The notes beneath the pieces are model-generated. The model was not told where the DNA came from and did no database searches. It saw nothing but the letters and a program-made list of their open reading frames with translations. The position numbers were made by a program, and so were the translations under genes. Shown here piece after piece: positions 34,972-43,482 of a DNA stretch of 64,000 bases; within the stretch, counting starts at the first letter, position 1; each line of letters opens with the position of its first letter. The stretch is from Streptomyces sp. BV286 (GTDB lineage: Bacteria; Actinomycetota; Actinomycetes; Streptomycetales; Streptomycetaceae): contig NZ_JAHRIB010000079.1 in NCBI RefSeq assembly GCF_019090165.1, positions 1 through 64,000 of the forward strand, in the 5' to 3' direction.

Positions 34972-36290
34972 CCACCCTGGACCACCCGGCCCGTGACGGC
35001 ACGGGCGGCCCCGCGGGGCCGCCCGCCCGCATCCCGTTCCCCGTCGTGGACGAGGTCGCCCGCCACTGTCTCCAGCAGCAGGAACCGGAGACCGTCCACA
35101 TCGAGGTCCACCTGCCGGGGCGCCTCGATCCGGACCGCCTGCGCAGGGCGTTCGCCGGGGCCCTGCACCGCCACCCCCGGATCCTGATGCGCGAGGCGGC
35201 GCGCCCCTGGTACGGGCGGCGGTACGAGTGGGAGCTCACCCCCGACGCCGACGTGGAGGCCGTGCTGTTCCCGGAGCCGGACCGGGACGCGCTGAAGCAC
35301 GCCCGGGACCGGGCGCTGCGCGACGCCCCGCCCCTCTCGGCGTCGCCGCCGATCCGCCTGGAGGTCGTCCGCGATCCGCAGGCCGACGACACGGTCCTGT
35401 TCCTCACCATCAACCACACCGCCCTGGACGGTCCGGCGTGTCTGCGGGTCCTGGCGACCGCGGCGGAGCTGTACGGCGGCCGCGACAACTCCCCGGCGGC
35501 GCCCCCGAAGCGCACGACGGCCGAGACCCCGAGCGCCGTCGACACCCCCTCCACCTGGGCGCCGCCCGCCCGGGTGGCGCACGGCGCCCCGGAGCCGTCC
35601 CCCGGAAACGGGCTGCTCGTCGCCGAGTTCAACGTCCCGCACCGGCCCAAGGGCTCCCCCTACACCGTGAACGACCAGCTCATGGTCGCCACCGCGCTGA
35701 TGATCGCCCACTGGAACCGGGAGCACGGCGCCCGCCCGCGCCCGCTGCGCATCACGATGCCGGTCGACGACCGCACGCGCGGCACGGACATGCCGATCGG
35801 CAACGGCACCCGTCTGGTGGAGGTCCCCTTCGCCCCCGAGGAGCTGGACGCCTCGGACATGGCCGCGCTGCTGCGTCGTACGGCGGACCGCACCCGCGCG
35901 CTCAAGGCCCAGCCGCGGCCACAACTGGGCCATGGCGCTTCCCTGTTGACGGCTCCGGTGGTCCCGGTGGCCTGGCGGGCCGCGTTCACCAGAGGGCTGC
36001 GGAGAGCCGCCGGGCCCTGGACGTCCACCACCCTGCTCAGCAACATCGGCCGCGTTCCGTACGCCCTCGACTTCGGCGAGGAGGCGGGGCGGGCGCACGC
36101 CGTCTGGTTCTCGGCGCCGGCCCGCATGCCGCGGGGCCTGACGGTGACGACGGCCTCCACGGCGGGCCGCCTGCACGTGGCGCTGCGCTGGTCCCGCGCC
36201 CTGCTGAGCCACGGTGACGGCTGCCACCTGCGTGACCTCTTCGAGCACTACCTGCACGCGACGGAACACGCCACGGAGAGTGCCCCATGA
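34968..36290 (+). CDS. condensation-fold acyltransferase-like protein
   Basis: 440 aa. Resembles NRPS condensation, PapA and WS/DGAT acyltransferases. The active-site motif reads NHTALDG at 149-155 (consensus HHxxxDG): the catalytic second His (H150) and Asp are kept, the first His is Asn. A second conserved region, TTLLSNIGRVPYAL, matches the DFGWG-side segment of the fold only loosely. No signal or membrane helix. It probably transfers an acyl group onto a glycan or lipid made by the operon. ATGA overlaps on both sides. Confidence 0.75.
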   Translation: MTTLDHPARDGTGGPAGPPARIPFPVVDEVARHCLQQQEPETVHIEVHLPGRLDPDRLRRAFAGALHRHPRILMREAARPWYGRRYEWELTPDADVEAVLFPEPDRDALKHARDRALRDAPPLSASPPIRLEVVRDPQADDTVLFLTINHTALDGPACLRVLATAAELYGGRDNSPAAPPKRTTAETPSAVDTPSTWAPPARVAHGAPEPSPGNGLLVAEFNVPHRPKGSPYTVNDQLMVATALMIAHWNREHGARPRPLRITMPVDDRTRGTDMPIGNGTRLVEVPFAPEELDASDMAALLRRTADRTRALKAQPRPQLGHGASLLTAPVVPVAWRAAFTRGLRRAAGPWTSTTLLSNIGRVPYALDFGEEAGRAHAVWFSAPARMPRGLTVTTASTAGRLHVALRWSRALLSHGDGCHLRDLFEHYLHATEHATESAP

Positions 36291-37027
36291 CCACGGCCCC
36301 GCCCCGCCGGCCCCCGCACGGCCTGCGGGACTTCTACGAGGATCCGGCCGTCCCGGTCGCCTCCGGCACGCCCCGGAGCCTGCGCCAGGCCCGGATGCTC
36401 GCCGCCGCGCTGGGCCCGGCCACGTCCGGTCCGCGCACGGTCATCGACATCGGCTGCGGCGACGGCTCTGCGGCCGCGACGGCCGCACCGCTCCTCGCCG
36501 GCCACCGCATCGTCGGCGTCGACTGGTCCCAGGACGCCCTCAGACGCGCCCACGCGCACCTCCCGTACGCGGTACGCGGCGAACTCACCGACGGCGGGCT
36601 GCCGTTCAGGTCCGCCTCCGCCGACGCCGTCCTGTTCAGCGAGGTCGTCGAGCACCTCGTCGATCCGGACGCGGCACTCGACGAGATCCACCGGATCCTG
36701 CGCCCGGGAGGTCATCTCATGCTCTCCACACCCAACCTGGCCGCCTGGTACAACCGCGCCCTGCTCCTCGCCGGTGTCCAGCCCGTCTTCTCCGAGGTGA
36801 GCCTGCGCGCGATCCACGGCCGCCCCGGCTCGGAGGTGGTGGGCCATCTGCGGCTCTACACGGCCCGCGCGCTGCGGGAGTTCGTGAGCGCGTCGGGCTT
36901 CGAGGTCGCGGCGCTGCGGGGCGCGCCCTTCCACGGTGTGCCCCGGCCGCTGCGACCACTGGACCGGCTGGCGTGCCGCGCCCCGTCGGTGGCCTCGATC
37001 CTCCTGCTGCACGCGCGAAGGACGTAG
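36287..37027 (+). CDS. class I SAM-dependent methyltransferase
   Basis: 246 aa. Motif I VIDIGCGDGSAA near 50-61, acidic tip VGVDWS, then AVLFSEVVEHLVDPD and RILRPGGHLMLSTPN. Looks like UbiE/ArnT-neighbour sugar methyltransferases. Coupled by ATGA to the acyltransferase and 3 nt before the permease gene. It is the second of three methyltransferases in this operon. Confidence 0.85.
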   Translation: MTTAPPRRPPHGLRDFYEDPAVPVASGTPRSLRQARMLAAALGPATSGPRTVIDIGCGDGSAAATAAPLLAGHRIVGVDWSQDALRRAHAHLPYAVRGELTDGGLPFRSASADAVLFSEVVEHLVDPDAALDEIHRILRPGGHLMLSTPNLAAWYNRALLLAGVQPVFSEVSLRAIHGRPGSEVVGHLRLYTARALREFVSASGFEVAALRGAPFHGVPRPLRPLDRLACRAPSVASILLLHARRT

Positions 37028-37030
37028 ACC

Positions 37031-38041
37031 ATGTGGTGGGGGGTGGCCGCGGCCCTGCTGGCGAACCTGTTGTACAGCGCCGGATTCGTGCTGGAGAAAC
37101 GGGCGTTGGCGGCACTGCCCGAGGTGAGTGTGCGACAGCCCGCCCGCCTCCTGCGGCTGGTCCTCGGCAGCCCGTTGTGGATCGGCGGGTCCCTCTCCCT
37201 GGCGTCGGGCTTCGGCGCGCAGCTCGTCGTCTACCGCACCCTGCCGATCGCCGCCGCGCAGGGCATCTTCGTCTCCGGCCTTGTCATCCTCGTCCTGCTC
37301 TCGTCCGTGCTGCTCGGCGAGGAGACCTCGGGCCGCGAGCGGTACGCGCTCGGCGCGATCCTCCTGGCGCTCCTCATGGTGGTGCTCTCCCTGAAGGAGG
37401 GCTCCGACACGGTCAGCCGCAGCGCCCCCGCCCCGCTGATCCTGCTCGTCTGCGTCCCGTCGCTCGCGCTGGGGGTCTGGCTGTACGGATCGGCCGAGCG
37501 CCGCGCCCGCCACCGGCACCGCATGCCGACGACGGGCGTCGAGTACGGCGTGGCGGTGGGCCTGCTGTACGGGGTCAGCTCGCTGGCCATCAAGGGCGTG
37601 TCGAGCTATCTCACCGCGAGCGGGTTCGGCGGCGCGGTGCTCGGTCTGCTGCGCTCCCCGTACCCGTATCTCCTGCTCTTCACCGGTGTGTTCGGCCTGG
37701 TCATGTCGCAGGCCGCGCTGCAGCGCTGCCGGGCCTCGCTGATCGTTCCGGTGTGCACGACGGTGACGTGTCTGTTCACGGCGGTTCTCGGCACGCTCGC
37801 GTTCGGCGAGGCGCTGCCGGAGGACCCGGTGCGGCTGGCGCTGCGGATCGGCGGCACGGCGCTGGCGGTCTCCGTGCTCCTCGCGATGCCCAAGCACGAC
37901 CCACCGGCCAAGTCGCAACCCTCGCTACCCAAAAGGGAGTTGATCAGTGATGAATCCGGACGACCCGCTGCTGAGGATACTGGCGTGCCCGCTGGACAAG
38001 GGGCCGCTGCATCTCCTCGAGAAGGAGACGGTGAGCGCTGA
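37031..38041 (+). CDS. DMT/EamA-type membrane transporter
   Basis: 336 aa with about nine to ten hydrophobic helices in two similar halves. VLEKRAL in helix 1, and the paired GEE/GEA boundaries (LLGEETSG, AFGEALPED) are typical of DMT exporters and EmrE-like flippases. In this operon it may flip a lipid-linked or small glycan intermediate. The last 31 codons run out of frame over the start of the Trm112 gene, a 95-nt overlap, far longer than elsewhere here, and read as low-complexity tail. Confidence 0.78.
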   Translation: MWWGVAAALLANLLYSAGFVLEKRALAALPEVSVRQPARLLRLVLGSPLWIGGSLSLASGFGAQLVVYRTLPIAAAQGIFVSGLVILVLLSSVLLGEETSGRERYALGAILLALLMVVLSLKEGSDTVSRSAPAPLILLVCVPSLALGVWLYGSAERRARHRHRMPTTGVEYGVAVGLLYGVSSLAIKGVSSYLTASGFGGAVLGLLRSPYPYLLLFTGVFGLVMSQAALQRCRASLIVPVCTTVTCLFTAVLGTLAFGEALPEDPVRLALRIGGTALAVSVLLAMPKHDPPAKSQPSLPKRELISDESGRPAAEDTGVPAGQGAAASPREGDGER

Positions 38042-38249
38042 GGGCGCCGAGAGCACGGAGGGCGCCCTCTACAACCCGCGTCTGCGCCGCCGTTACCCGA
38101 TCGTCGACGGCATCCCTCAGCTGCTCCCGTCCTCCGGCGAGCAGGTGACGGACACCGAGCACGAGGCGCTGCTGCTGCGCATCACCGGGGACGGCGACGT
38201 CAGCGGCTCCCCCCGCGACCCCCAGAGCCCCGGGATGGTGACCCCATGA
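37947..38249 (+). CDS. Trm112-family small protein
   Basis: 100 aa. Start GTG 37947 (AAGGGAG 7 nt upstream) or ATG 37950. Begins DPLLRILACPLDKGPLHLL and contains RRRYPIVDGIPQLLP, the two signatures of bacterial Trm112/YcaR proteins, with only one of the zinc cysteines. Trm112 proteins activate methyltransferases, and this one lies among three methyltransferase genes, so a partner role is likely. Starts inside the transporter gene and overlaps the FkbM gene by ATGA. Confidence 0.82.
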   Translation: MMNPDDPLLRILACPLDKGPLHLLEKETVSAEGAESTEGALYNPRLRRRYPIVDGIPQLLPSSGEQVTDTEHEALLLRITGDGDVSGSPRDPQSPGMVTP

Positions 38250-39079
38250 CCCTGGCAGCCCGCGTGGCCCCCTTCGTGCCGGTGCGCCTGGTCGCCGCGG
38301 CCGCCCGCTTCGTCTATCCGCGCTTCGAGCCCGAACTGGCCCGGCTCAGCGACCTCTGCCCGCCCGGCTGCGGTACCGCGGTGGACGTGGGCGGCTGGTA
38401 CGGCCCCTGGACACGCCGTCTGTCGGACCGGGCCCGCCGCGTGGTGACGGTCGAGCCGGTCCCGCACCTGGCCCGGCTGCTCGCCGCCGCGACCCCCGGG
38501 AACGTCCGGGTCGTCCACGCGGCCGCGAGCGACCGGTCCGGCACGGCCCACCTGTGGCTGCCGGCCGGTGACCAGGGCGACCGGGGCGTCTCGTCCCTCG
38601 TCCGGCGGGACATCCACGCCCAGTCCGTGGACGTCCCCTGCCTGACCCTGGACAGCCTGAACCTCCACGACGTCGGATTCATCAAGATCGACGTGGACGG
38701 CAACGAGCTCGCGGTGCTGCGCGGGGCGAGAAACCTGCTCACCCGCGACCGCCCGGCCCTGTTCATCGAGCTGGAGGCGCGCATCCAGCCCATCGACCCG
38801 GTGGTGTCCCACCTCGCCGAGCGGGGTTACGAGGGCTGGGTGCTGCCCGGCGACACCTGGGTGCCGCTGTCCTCCTTCGACCTGGAGGCCCACCAGGCGC
38901 GTACCTCGCACGTGGTGACGCATGGCCTGCTGCGCAGGGTGCTGCCCTTCCGGGGCTCCGGATACGTCCGGTACGTGAACTCGGTGCTGTTCCTCCCGGA
39001 CGGCCGGCGCCCGGGCGAGCGGCACGCATGGCGGGTACGACACGATGGGGCGCATGCCCCCCGCGAAGCGACCGGCTAG
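38246..39079 (+). CDS. FkbM-family methyltransferase
   Basis: 277 aa. Motif I AVDVGGWYGPWTRRL near 47-61 and the FkbM hallmark FIKIDVDGNELAVLRGA, plus LFIELEARI. FkbM enzymes O-methylate sugars and secondary-metabolite hydroxyls. ATGA overlap with the Trm112 gene suggests the small protein may be its activator. Last clear member of the envelope operon. Its 3' end overlaps the next gene by 35 nt. Confidence 0.85.
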   Translation: MTLAARVAPFVPVRLVAAAARFVYPRFEPELARLSDLCPPGCGTAVDVGGWYGPWTRRLSDRARRVVTVEPVPHLARLLAAATPGNVRVVHAAASDRSGTAHLWLPAGDQGDRGVSSLVRRDIHAQSVDVPCLTLDSLNLHDVGFIKIDVDGNELAVLRGARNLLTRDRPALFIELEARIQPIDPVVSHLAERGYEGWVLPGDTWVPLSSFDLEAHQARTSHVVTHGLLRRVLPFRGSGYVRYVNSVLFLPDGRRPGERHAWRVRHDGAHAPREATG

Positions 39080-39653
39080 CCCTGGCCCGTTCACCCCGCT
39101 CGACTTCCAGCTCGTCCTGCTGCGCCGCATGGCCGACCACAACCCGGACCTCGTGGAGGACGCCCGTCACGCGCTGGGCGTCTCCGTGGCGCAGATGCGT
39201 GAGGCCAACCGTCGTTGGCAGGCCATGCGGCACGCGCCGCGGAGCCGGGGCGCGGTCTCCCGGTACCGCTCGATCCTGGGCGAGGCGGAGTCGGTGGCGC
39301 CCCGGCGGATCGGCGACCTGTCCTGCGAGGCGTTCCTGTGGCCGGTGCCCCTCTGGCCGGACCTGCGCTTCGAGGTGCTGGTGGCCCCGGGCGGCGTCGC
39401 CTGGAACGAGTGGCTGGTCCGCGCGCCCGGTGCCGCCGGTCCCGGGATGCGCACGCTGGAGGACCTGACGCCCTGGTCCTGCACGGTCGACGAGGCCGCC
39501 CGCGCCTTCGCACCGGCGCGGCCGCTGGAGGGGACGGCGCCGACGCGGTGGGGGCTTGCGTTCACGGCGCCGGACGGCTCGGGCGTGCGGCGGGACTGCG
39601 TGGCGGAGTTCGCCTGGGGGCTGCTTCAGCGGGTGACGGTCGCCGGGCCGTGA
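39045..39653 (+). CDS. hypothetical protein
   Basis: 202 aa, ATG 39045 (another ATG at 39054). Soluble, no signal. A helical N-terminus (FQLVLLRRMADHNPDLVEDARHALGVSVAQMREANRRW) looks like a short HTH or ribbon-helix segment. The rest is mixed alpha/beta with many Trp/Pro (LWPVPLWPDLRFEVLV). I do not recognise the family beyond a feeling that it is conserved in Streptomyces. Overlaps the FkbM gene by 35 nt, so it is probably on the same transcript. Ends 10 nt from the convergent ATP-grasp gene. Confidence 0.6.
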   Translation: MGRMPPAKRPASPGPFTPLDFQLVLLRRMADHNPDLVEDARHALGVSVAQMREANRRWQAMRHAPRSRGAVSRYRSILGEAESVAPRRIGDLSCEAFLWPVPLWPDLRFEVLVAPGGVAWNEWLVRAPGAAGPGMRTLEDLTPWSCTVDEAARAFAPARPLEGTAPTRWGLAFTAPDGSGVRRDCVAEFAWGLLQRVTVAGP

Positions 39654-39663
39654 CCCCGGACCG

Positions 39664-40548
39664 TCACCGGGCGGCGGCTTTGACGACCGTCTCGGCGACG
39701 ACCGGCACGGAGGCCTCGTGCAGGAAGAGGAAGAGGTTGGGCTCGACGAGTTCCAGCTCCATGACGCGCGGCGCCCCGTCGTCGCCGTCCACCAGGTCCA
39801 CGCGGGCGTAGAGCAGCTCCGGCGCACCGGGCACGGCGGCCAACGCCCGCTCGGCGACGGCGAGTTCGGCGGCGCTCGGCTCCCAGGTCCGCAGGTTCGG
39901 GTGCGGGACCTTGTCGTCGTCGTACGCGGTGCCCGGTTCGAGGACGGCGCCCTTGCGGATGGCGTGGAGGAAGCGCCCGCCGAAGAACTGGAGGGCCCGT
40001 TCGCCCGCCGTGTCGATGCTCCGTACGTACGGCTGCACCATCGCGGTCAGCCCTTCGGCGTGCATCCGCTCCAGGTGCCGTACGGCGCCCTCGTGGTCCT
40101 CGGAGGTGTAGCGGGCCGCGTACCGGGCGCCGGCCCCCGAGGTCGGCTTGACGACGTACTCGCCGTCGGCGGGCAGGTCGGCCGGGTCGCCCGGAGCGAG
40201 GTAGCGGGTCTCGACGACGGGCACCCCGGCGGCCGCCAGGTCGCCCAGGTACCGCTTGTCCGCGTTCCACCGCACGACCTGAGGCGGGTTGGCCAGCGTC
40301 GTCGCGGCCCCGCAGCGGTCGGCCCACGCCAGGAACTCGGCGGCCCGCCAGCTGTAGTCCCAGGTGGACCGGATCACGGCGAGGTCGAAGCCGCCCCACT
40401 CGACGCCCGGGTCGTCCCAGCACACCACGGAGGTGTCCGCGCCCGCCCGCCGCACCGCGTCCGCGAGGACGGGCAGGTCACGGTCGTAGCCGGACTCCCG
40501 CACCTCCCGGCAGGTGACCAGTGCGATGCGGGCGGTGGTGCGTGCCAC
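39664..40548 (-). CDS. ATP-grasp domain protein
   Basis: 294 aa from GTG 40548, where GAGGAG lies 6 nt upstream. The longer frame to 40719 has no ribosome site and covers the MerR promoter. N-terminal Rossmann-like part (ALVTCREV, VIRSTWDYSWR), then the ATP-grasp core: EYVVKPTSGAGARYAARY (phosphate loop), MVQPYV, and the metal site MELELVEPNLFL. It resembles RimK/glutathione-synthetase-like ligases found alone in actinomycetes. The ligated substrates are unknown. Divergent from merR-PP2C. Confidence 0.8.
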   Translation of the reverse strand: MARTTARIALVTCREVRESGYDRDLPVLADAVRRAGADTSVVCWDDPGVEWGGFDLAVIRSTWDYSWRAAEFLAWADRCGAATTLANPPQVVRWNADKRYLGDLAAAGVPVVETRYLAPGDPADLPADGEYVVKPTSGAGARYAARYTSEDHEGAVRHLERMHAEGLTAMVQPYVRSIDTAGERALQFFGGRFLHAIRKGAVLEPGTAYDDDKVPHPNLRTWEPSAAELAVAERALAAVPGAPELLYARVDLVDGDDGAPRVMELELVEPNLFLFLHEASVPVVAETVVKAAAR

Positions 40549-40627
40549 GGCAGGCTCCTCAGGGTGTGTCGGCTCCGGTGGTCCCGCTCGCAGGTTAACA
40601 ACCGGCCCGGGAACCGGAACGGGCCGC

Positions 40628-40658
40628 TTGACCTTCACCTTCGGTGAGGCCACAGCAT
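40628..40658 (+). promoter_or_regulatory. MerR-type promoter with 19-bp spacer
   Basis: TTGACC (40628-40633) and CAGCAT (40653-40658) are 19 bp apart, the stretched spacing that MerR proteins correct. The dyad CTTCACC-TTC-GGTGAGG lies inside the spacer. It is 73 bp upstream of the MerR-PP2C gene and faces it. Confidence 0.55.
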
Positions 40659-40731
40659 CGGTGGCACGACAGGGAACGGCAGACCGACTGACCGGCCGAC
40701 CGACCGGCCGGCCGCTCACGGGGGTGCGCGC

Positions 40732-41814
40732 ATGGAGATGCTGACGATCGGAGCCTTCTCGAAGGCGTGCCGGCTCTCACCGAAGGCGCTTCGGCTGTAC
40801 GACGAGCTGGAGTTGCTGCGCCCCGCGCGGGTGGACCCGGAGACGGGCTACCGCTACTACGCGCCCGAGCAGCTGGAGCAGGCGCGCCTGGTGGCGTGGC
40901 TGCGCCGGCTGGGCATGCCGCTGGCCGAGATCCGCGAGGTCCGCGCACTCGGTCCACAGGCCGCGGCGCGGGAGATCCGCGCCTTCTGGTCACGGGTCGA
41001 GGCGGAGACCGCGTCCCGCCGCGACCTGGCTGCCTTCCTCGTCGACCACCTCACGAGATCCACCCCGAGCAGGGAGACCACCATGCTGGAACTCCGCTAT
41101 GCCGCACTCTCCGACACCGGCCTCGTCCGCCCCGTCAACCAGGACACCGCGTACGCGGGCACCCGCGTCCTGGCCGTCGCGGACGGCTTCGGATCCGGGG
41201 GCGCCCCCGCGAGCGTCGCCGCCGTCGAGGCCCTGAAGTTCCTGGACGACGAGCCGCTCCCCGCCGGCAGCGTCCTCAACCTCCTGGAGGACGCGGTCCA
41301 GGGCGCCACCGCGGCCGTCCGGGAGGTGGCCGGCCCGGCGGACGACATCGGCACGACCCTCACCGCGATGGTGTGGACCGGCTCCCAGCTGGCCCTGGTC
41401 CACATCGGGGACTCCCGCGCCCATCTGCTCCGCGACGGCGAGCTCTTCCGGATCACCCACGACCACACGATGGTCCAGTCGCTGCTCGACGAGGGCCGCC
41501 TGACGCCGGAGGAGGCCGCCGCCCACCCCCAACGCGCCCTTCTCCTCAAGGCGTTGCCGGGCGGCGGCTCCGGTACGGCCCCCGACCTGCGTCTCCACGA
41601 CGCCCGCGCCGGCGACCGCTACCTCCTGTGCTCCGACGGTCTGTCCGCGGTGGTGCCGGAGGCCACCGTCAAGGAACTCCTGTCCTCGGCCCCGGAACCG
41701 GCCGAGGCGGCCCGCACCCTGATCGCGGCGGCGAACGACCGTGGCGGCCCGGACAACGTGAGCTGCGTGGTGGCGGACGTGGTGGGGACGGGGCCGGCGG
41801 AGGACGCGTCCTAG
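40732..41814 (+). CDS. MerR regulator fused to a PP2C-type protein phosphatase
   Basis: 360 aa. Residues 4-75 are a MerR winged HTH (IGAFSKACRLSPKALRLYDE) with a short dimerisation helix to about 110. Residues 122-352 are a PP2C phosphatase: NQD near 136, VADGFGSGG near 150-158, HIGDSRAHLL, LLCSDGLSAVV and GGPDNVSCVV, giving the Asp residues for two metals. The junction is continuous in one frame. A DNA-binding protein carrying its own Ser/Thr phosphatase suggests it either dephosphorylates a partner at the promoter or senses through the phosphatase domain. ATG 40732; 40738 is possible. Ends with a 4-bp overlap (CTAG) onto the convergent gene. Confidence 0.85.
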   Translation: MEMLTIGAFSKACRLSPKALRLYDELELLRPARVDPETGYRYYAPEQLEQARLVAWLRRLGMPLAEIREVRALGPQAAAREIRAFWSRVEAETASRRDLAAFLVDHLTRSTPSRETTMLELRYAALSDTGLVRPVNQDTAYAGTRVLAVADGFGSGGAPASVAAVEALKFLDDEPLPAGSVLNLLEDAVQGATAAVREVAGPADDIGTTLTAMVWTGSQLALVHIGDSRAHLLRDGELFRITHDHTMVQSLLDEGRLTPEEAAAHPQRALLLKALPGGGSGTAPDLRLHDARAGDRYLLCSDGLSAVVPEATVKELLSSAPEPAEAARTLIAAANDRGGPDNVSCVVADVVGTGPAEDAS

Positions 41815-42599
41815 ATCCCCGGCAGGCGGCGCGGCTCCACGCGTTCCTCCGTGGCCGCGTCGCCGTCGCGGGTCACGATGTACGCGCCCTTGCCGGGGAT
41901 CTCGGTGACGGCCTCGACGAGGTCGGTGCCGCGGTAGACGAGGCCCACCCCGTCGTCCGTGCAGTGGGTGGTGGGGAGGGTGCCGTCGGCCACGAGGTCG
42001 TGGATCAGGGGGCGGCGGCCCTCATCGGTGTCGTAGTGGACGCCGTTGCCGTAGGGGAGAAGGCCCAACGCGTTGGTCACGGGCCGCAGTTCGGGGCCGA
42101 AGGAGTCCGTGGTGCCGCCCTGGAACCAGCAGATCGAGCCCGCGCTGACACCGCTGAGGACCACCCCGGAGTGCCAGGCCCTGCGGAGGATGTCGTCGAG
42201 GCCGTGCACCCGCCAGACCGCGAGCAGGTTGGCCACCGAGCCGCCCATGACCCAGACGACGTCCTGGTCGAGGACGGTGCCCTCGATGTCCTCGAGGTTG
42301 GGCATCGGGAAGAGCTGGAGGGGTGTGAGGTCGAAACCCGCCACGCGGGCGGCCTCGCCCATACGTGCCGTGAAGTGTTCCGCGTCGCCTATCGCCGTGC
42401 CCACGTACATCACGCGAGGGCGGCGGCCGTGGGCACCGGACAGCTCGACCGCATGGTGCACGAGGGCGTCGAACATCACCATGGTCCGGCCTCCGGCACG
42501 GTGACCGCCGGAGGTGGCGAGCACGGTCGGCTCCCGCCCGCCTGCCGGGGACGGGAGCGGCGGCGGGGACGTGGTCGGCGCGGGGGTGTGCGGGCTCAT
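41811..42599 (-). CDS. peptidase family S51 (dipeptidase E/cyanophycinase-like)
   Basis: 262 aa. Nucleophile S152 in GVSAGS at 150-155, a strand-nucleophile-helix elbow, preceded by VVWVMGGSVANLL at 114-126. THCTDDGVGLVY supplies downstream residues of the site. An unusual Pro/Thr-rich N-terminus of about 25 residues precedes the catalytic fold, with no signal peptide. Members hydrolyse Asp-X dipeptides or cyanophycin. The ATG at 42599 has AGGA 9 nt upstream. Between two regulators; no functional link evident. Confidence 0.82.
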   Translation of the reverse strand: MSPHTPAPTTSPPPLPSPAGGREPTVLATSGGHRAGGRTMVMFDALVHHAVELSGAHGRRPRVMYVGTAIGDAEHFTARMGEAARVAGFDLTPLQLFPMPNLEDIEGTVLDQDVVWVMGGSVANLLAVWRVHGLDDILRRAWHSGVVLSGVSAGSICWFQGGTTDSFGPELRPVTNALGLLPYGNGVHYDTDEGRRPLIHDLVADGTLPTTHCTDDGVGLVYRGTDLVEAVTEIPGKGAYIVTRDGDAATEERVEPRRLPGI

Positions 42600-42623
42600 G
42601 GCACGGGATCCTAACGAGCCCTG

Positions 42624-43346
42624 TCACCCGCCCTGTTCGTCGTTCCCGTCCGGGTCCCAGGCCAGCAGCCGTACCTTCGCCACCGTCTGTACGTGCCTGC
42701 GCATCGCGGCGGCCGCCCGGCCCGGCTGCCGGGCGACGATCGCGTCGAAGATCGCGCGGTGCTGCGTCAGGGAGCGGGTGGGGCGGCTCGGCTGGCGCAG
42801 CGACTCGTGGCGGCTCTCGGTGATCTGGTCGGCGATGGAACGCATGAACTCGGCGAGGATGGTGCTGTGGGCCGCCGCCGTGACCGCCGCGTGGAAGAGG
42901 CGGTCGCCCTCCACGCCGTGCCCGCCCTCCGCGATCTCGGCCTGCATCCGGACGAGGGCGGAGTCCATGGCCGCCACGTCCTCGTCGGTGCGCCGCTCGG
43001 CGGCCAGTTCGGCGAGCTTGGTCTCCAGGGCCTCGCGGGCGTCGAGCACGTCGGGCAGCCTGCGGCGGCGCTCGACGAGCTGCTCCACCGGTTCGGCGTC
43101 GAGGGTGTCGCGGACCAGGTAGGTGCCGCCGCCGTGGCGGACCTCGACCAGACCCTGGACCTCCAGGACCACTATGGCCTGCTTCACGGAGGCGCGGCTG
43201 ACGCCGAGCCGGGTCGCCAGGTCGCGCTCGGGCGGGAGCCGGTCGCCCGCGCCCAGGCCGCCCTCGGCCGCGTAACTGCGCAGCCGGTCGAGGACCTGCT
43301 CGTACAGGCGGGGCTTGGCCGCCATCGGGCGCAGCGCGTCGCTCAT
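42624..43346 (-). CDS. matR: GntR/FadR-type regulator of the malonate genes
   Basis: 240 aa from ATG 43346 (GGGGGA upstream); the longer frame to 43562 crosses the operators. N-terminal wHTH (RDLATRLGVSRASVKQAIVVLEVQGLVEVRHGGGTYLV, about 40-75) and an all-helical FCD effector domain. FCD regulators bind small carboxylates, fitting malonate. Divergent from matC, with palindromes AGTGGCTSAGCCACT in the gap. The name matR is by analogy with rhizobial mat loci. It may act as repressor; not shown. Confidence 0.82.
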   Translation of the reverse strand: MSDALRPMAAKPRLYEQVLDRLRSYAAEGGLGAGDRLPPERDLATRLGVSRASVKQAIVVLEVQGLVEVRHGGGTYLVRDTLDAEPVEQLVERRRRLPDVLDAREALETKLAELAAERRTDEDVAAMDSALVRMQAEIAEGGHGVEGDRLFHAAVTAAAHSTILAEFMRSIADQITESRHESLRQPSRPTRSLTQHRAIFDAIVARQPGRAAAAMRRHVQTVAKVRLLAWDPDGNDEQGG

Positions 43347-43429
43347 GCCCGTCCCCCTTGTCCCCTCTTGCGCGGTGTTCGTCCCCCGCCGCCGCAGCGT
43401 AACACCGGGGACGCCCGAGCCAGGCGGCC

Positions 43430-43461
43430 AGTGGACAAGTGGCCCAGTGGATGAGTGGCTG
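43430..43461. repeat. AGTGG array with exact 8-bp period
   Basis: AGTGG starts at 43430, 43438, 43446 and 43454: four units of the form AGTGGNNN. The last unit forms the left arm of an imperfect palindrome at 43453-43469. It is upstream of the matC -35 and close to the regulator's start. Confidence 0.7.
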
Positions 43462-43482
43462 AGCCAATTTACGTCTGATCCC

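Noticed and set aside
40549..40719. Longer start of the ATP-grasp protein
   Set aside because: No ribosome site, it would cover the MerR-type promoter, and GTG 40548 has GAGGAG at 6 nt.
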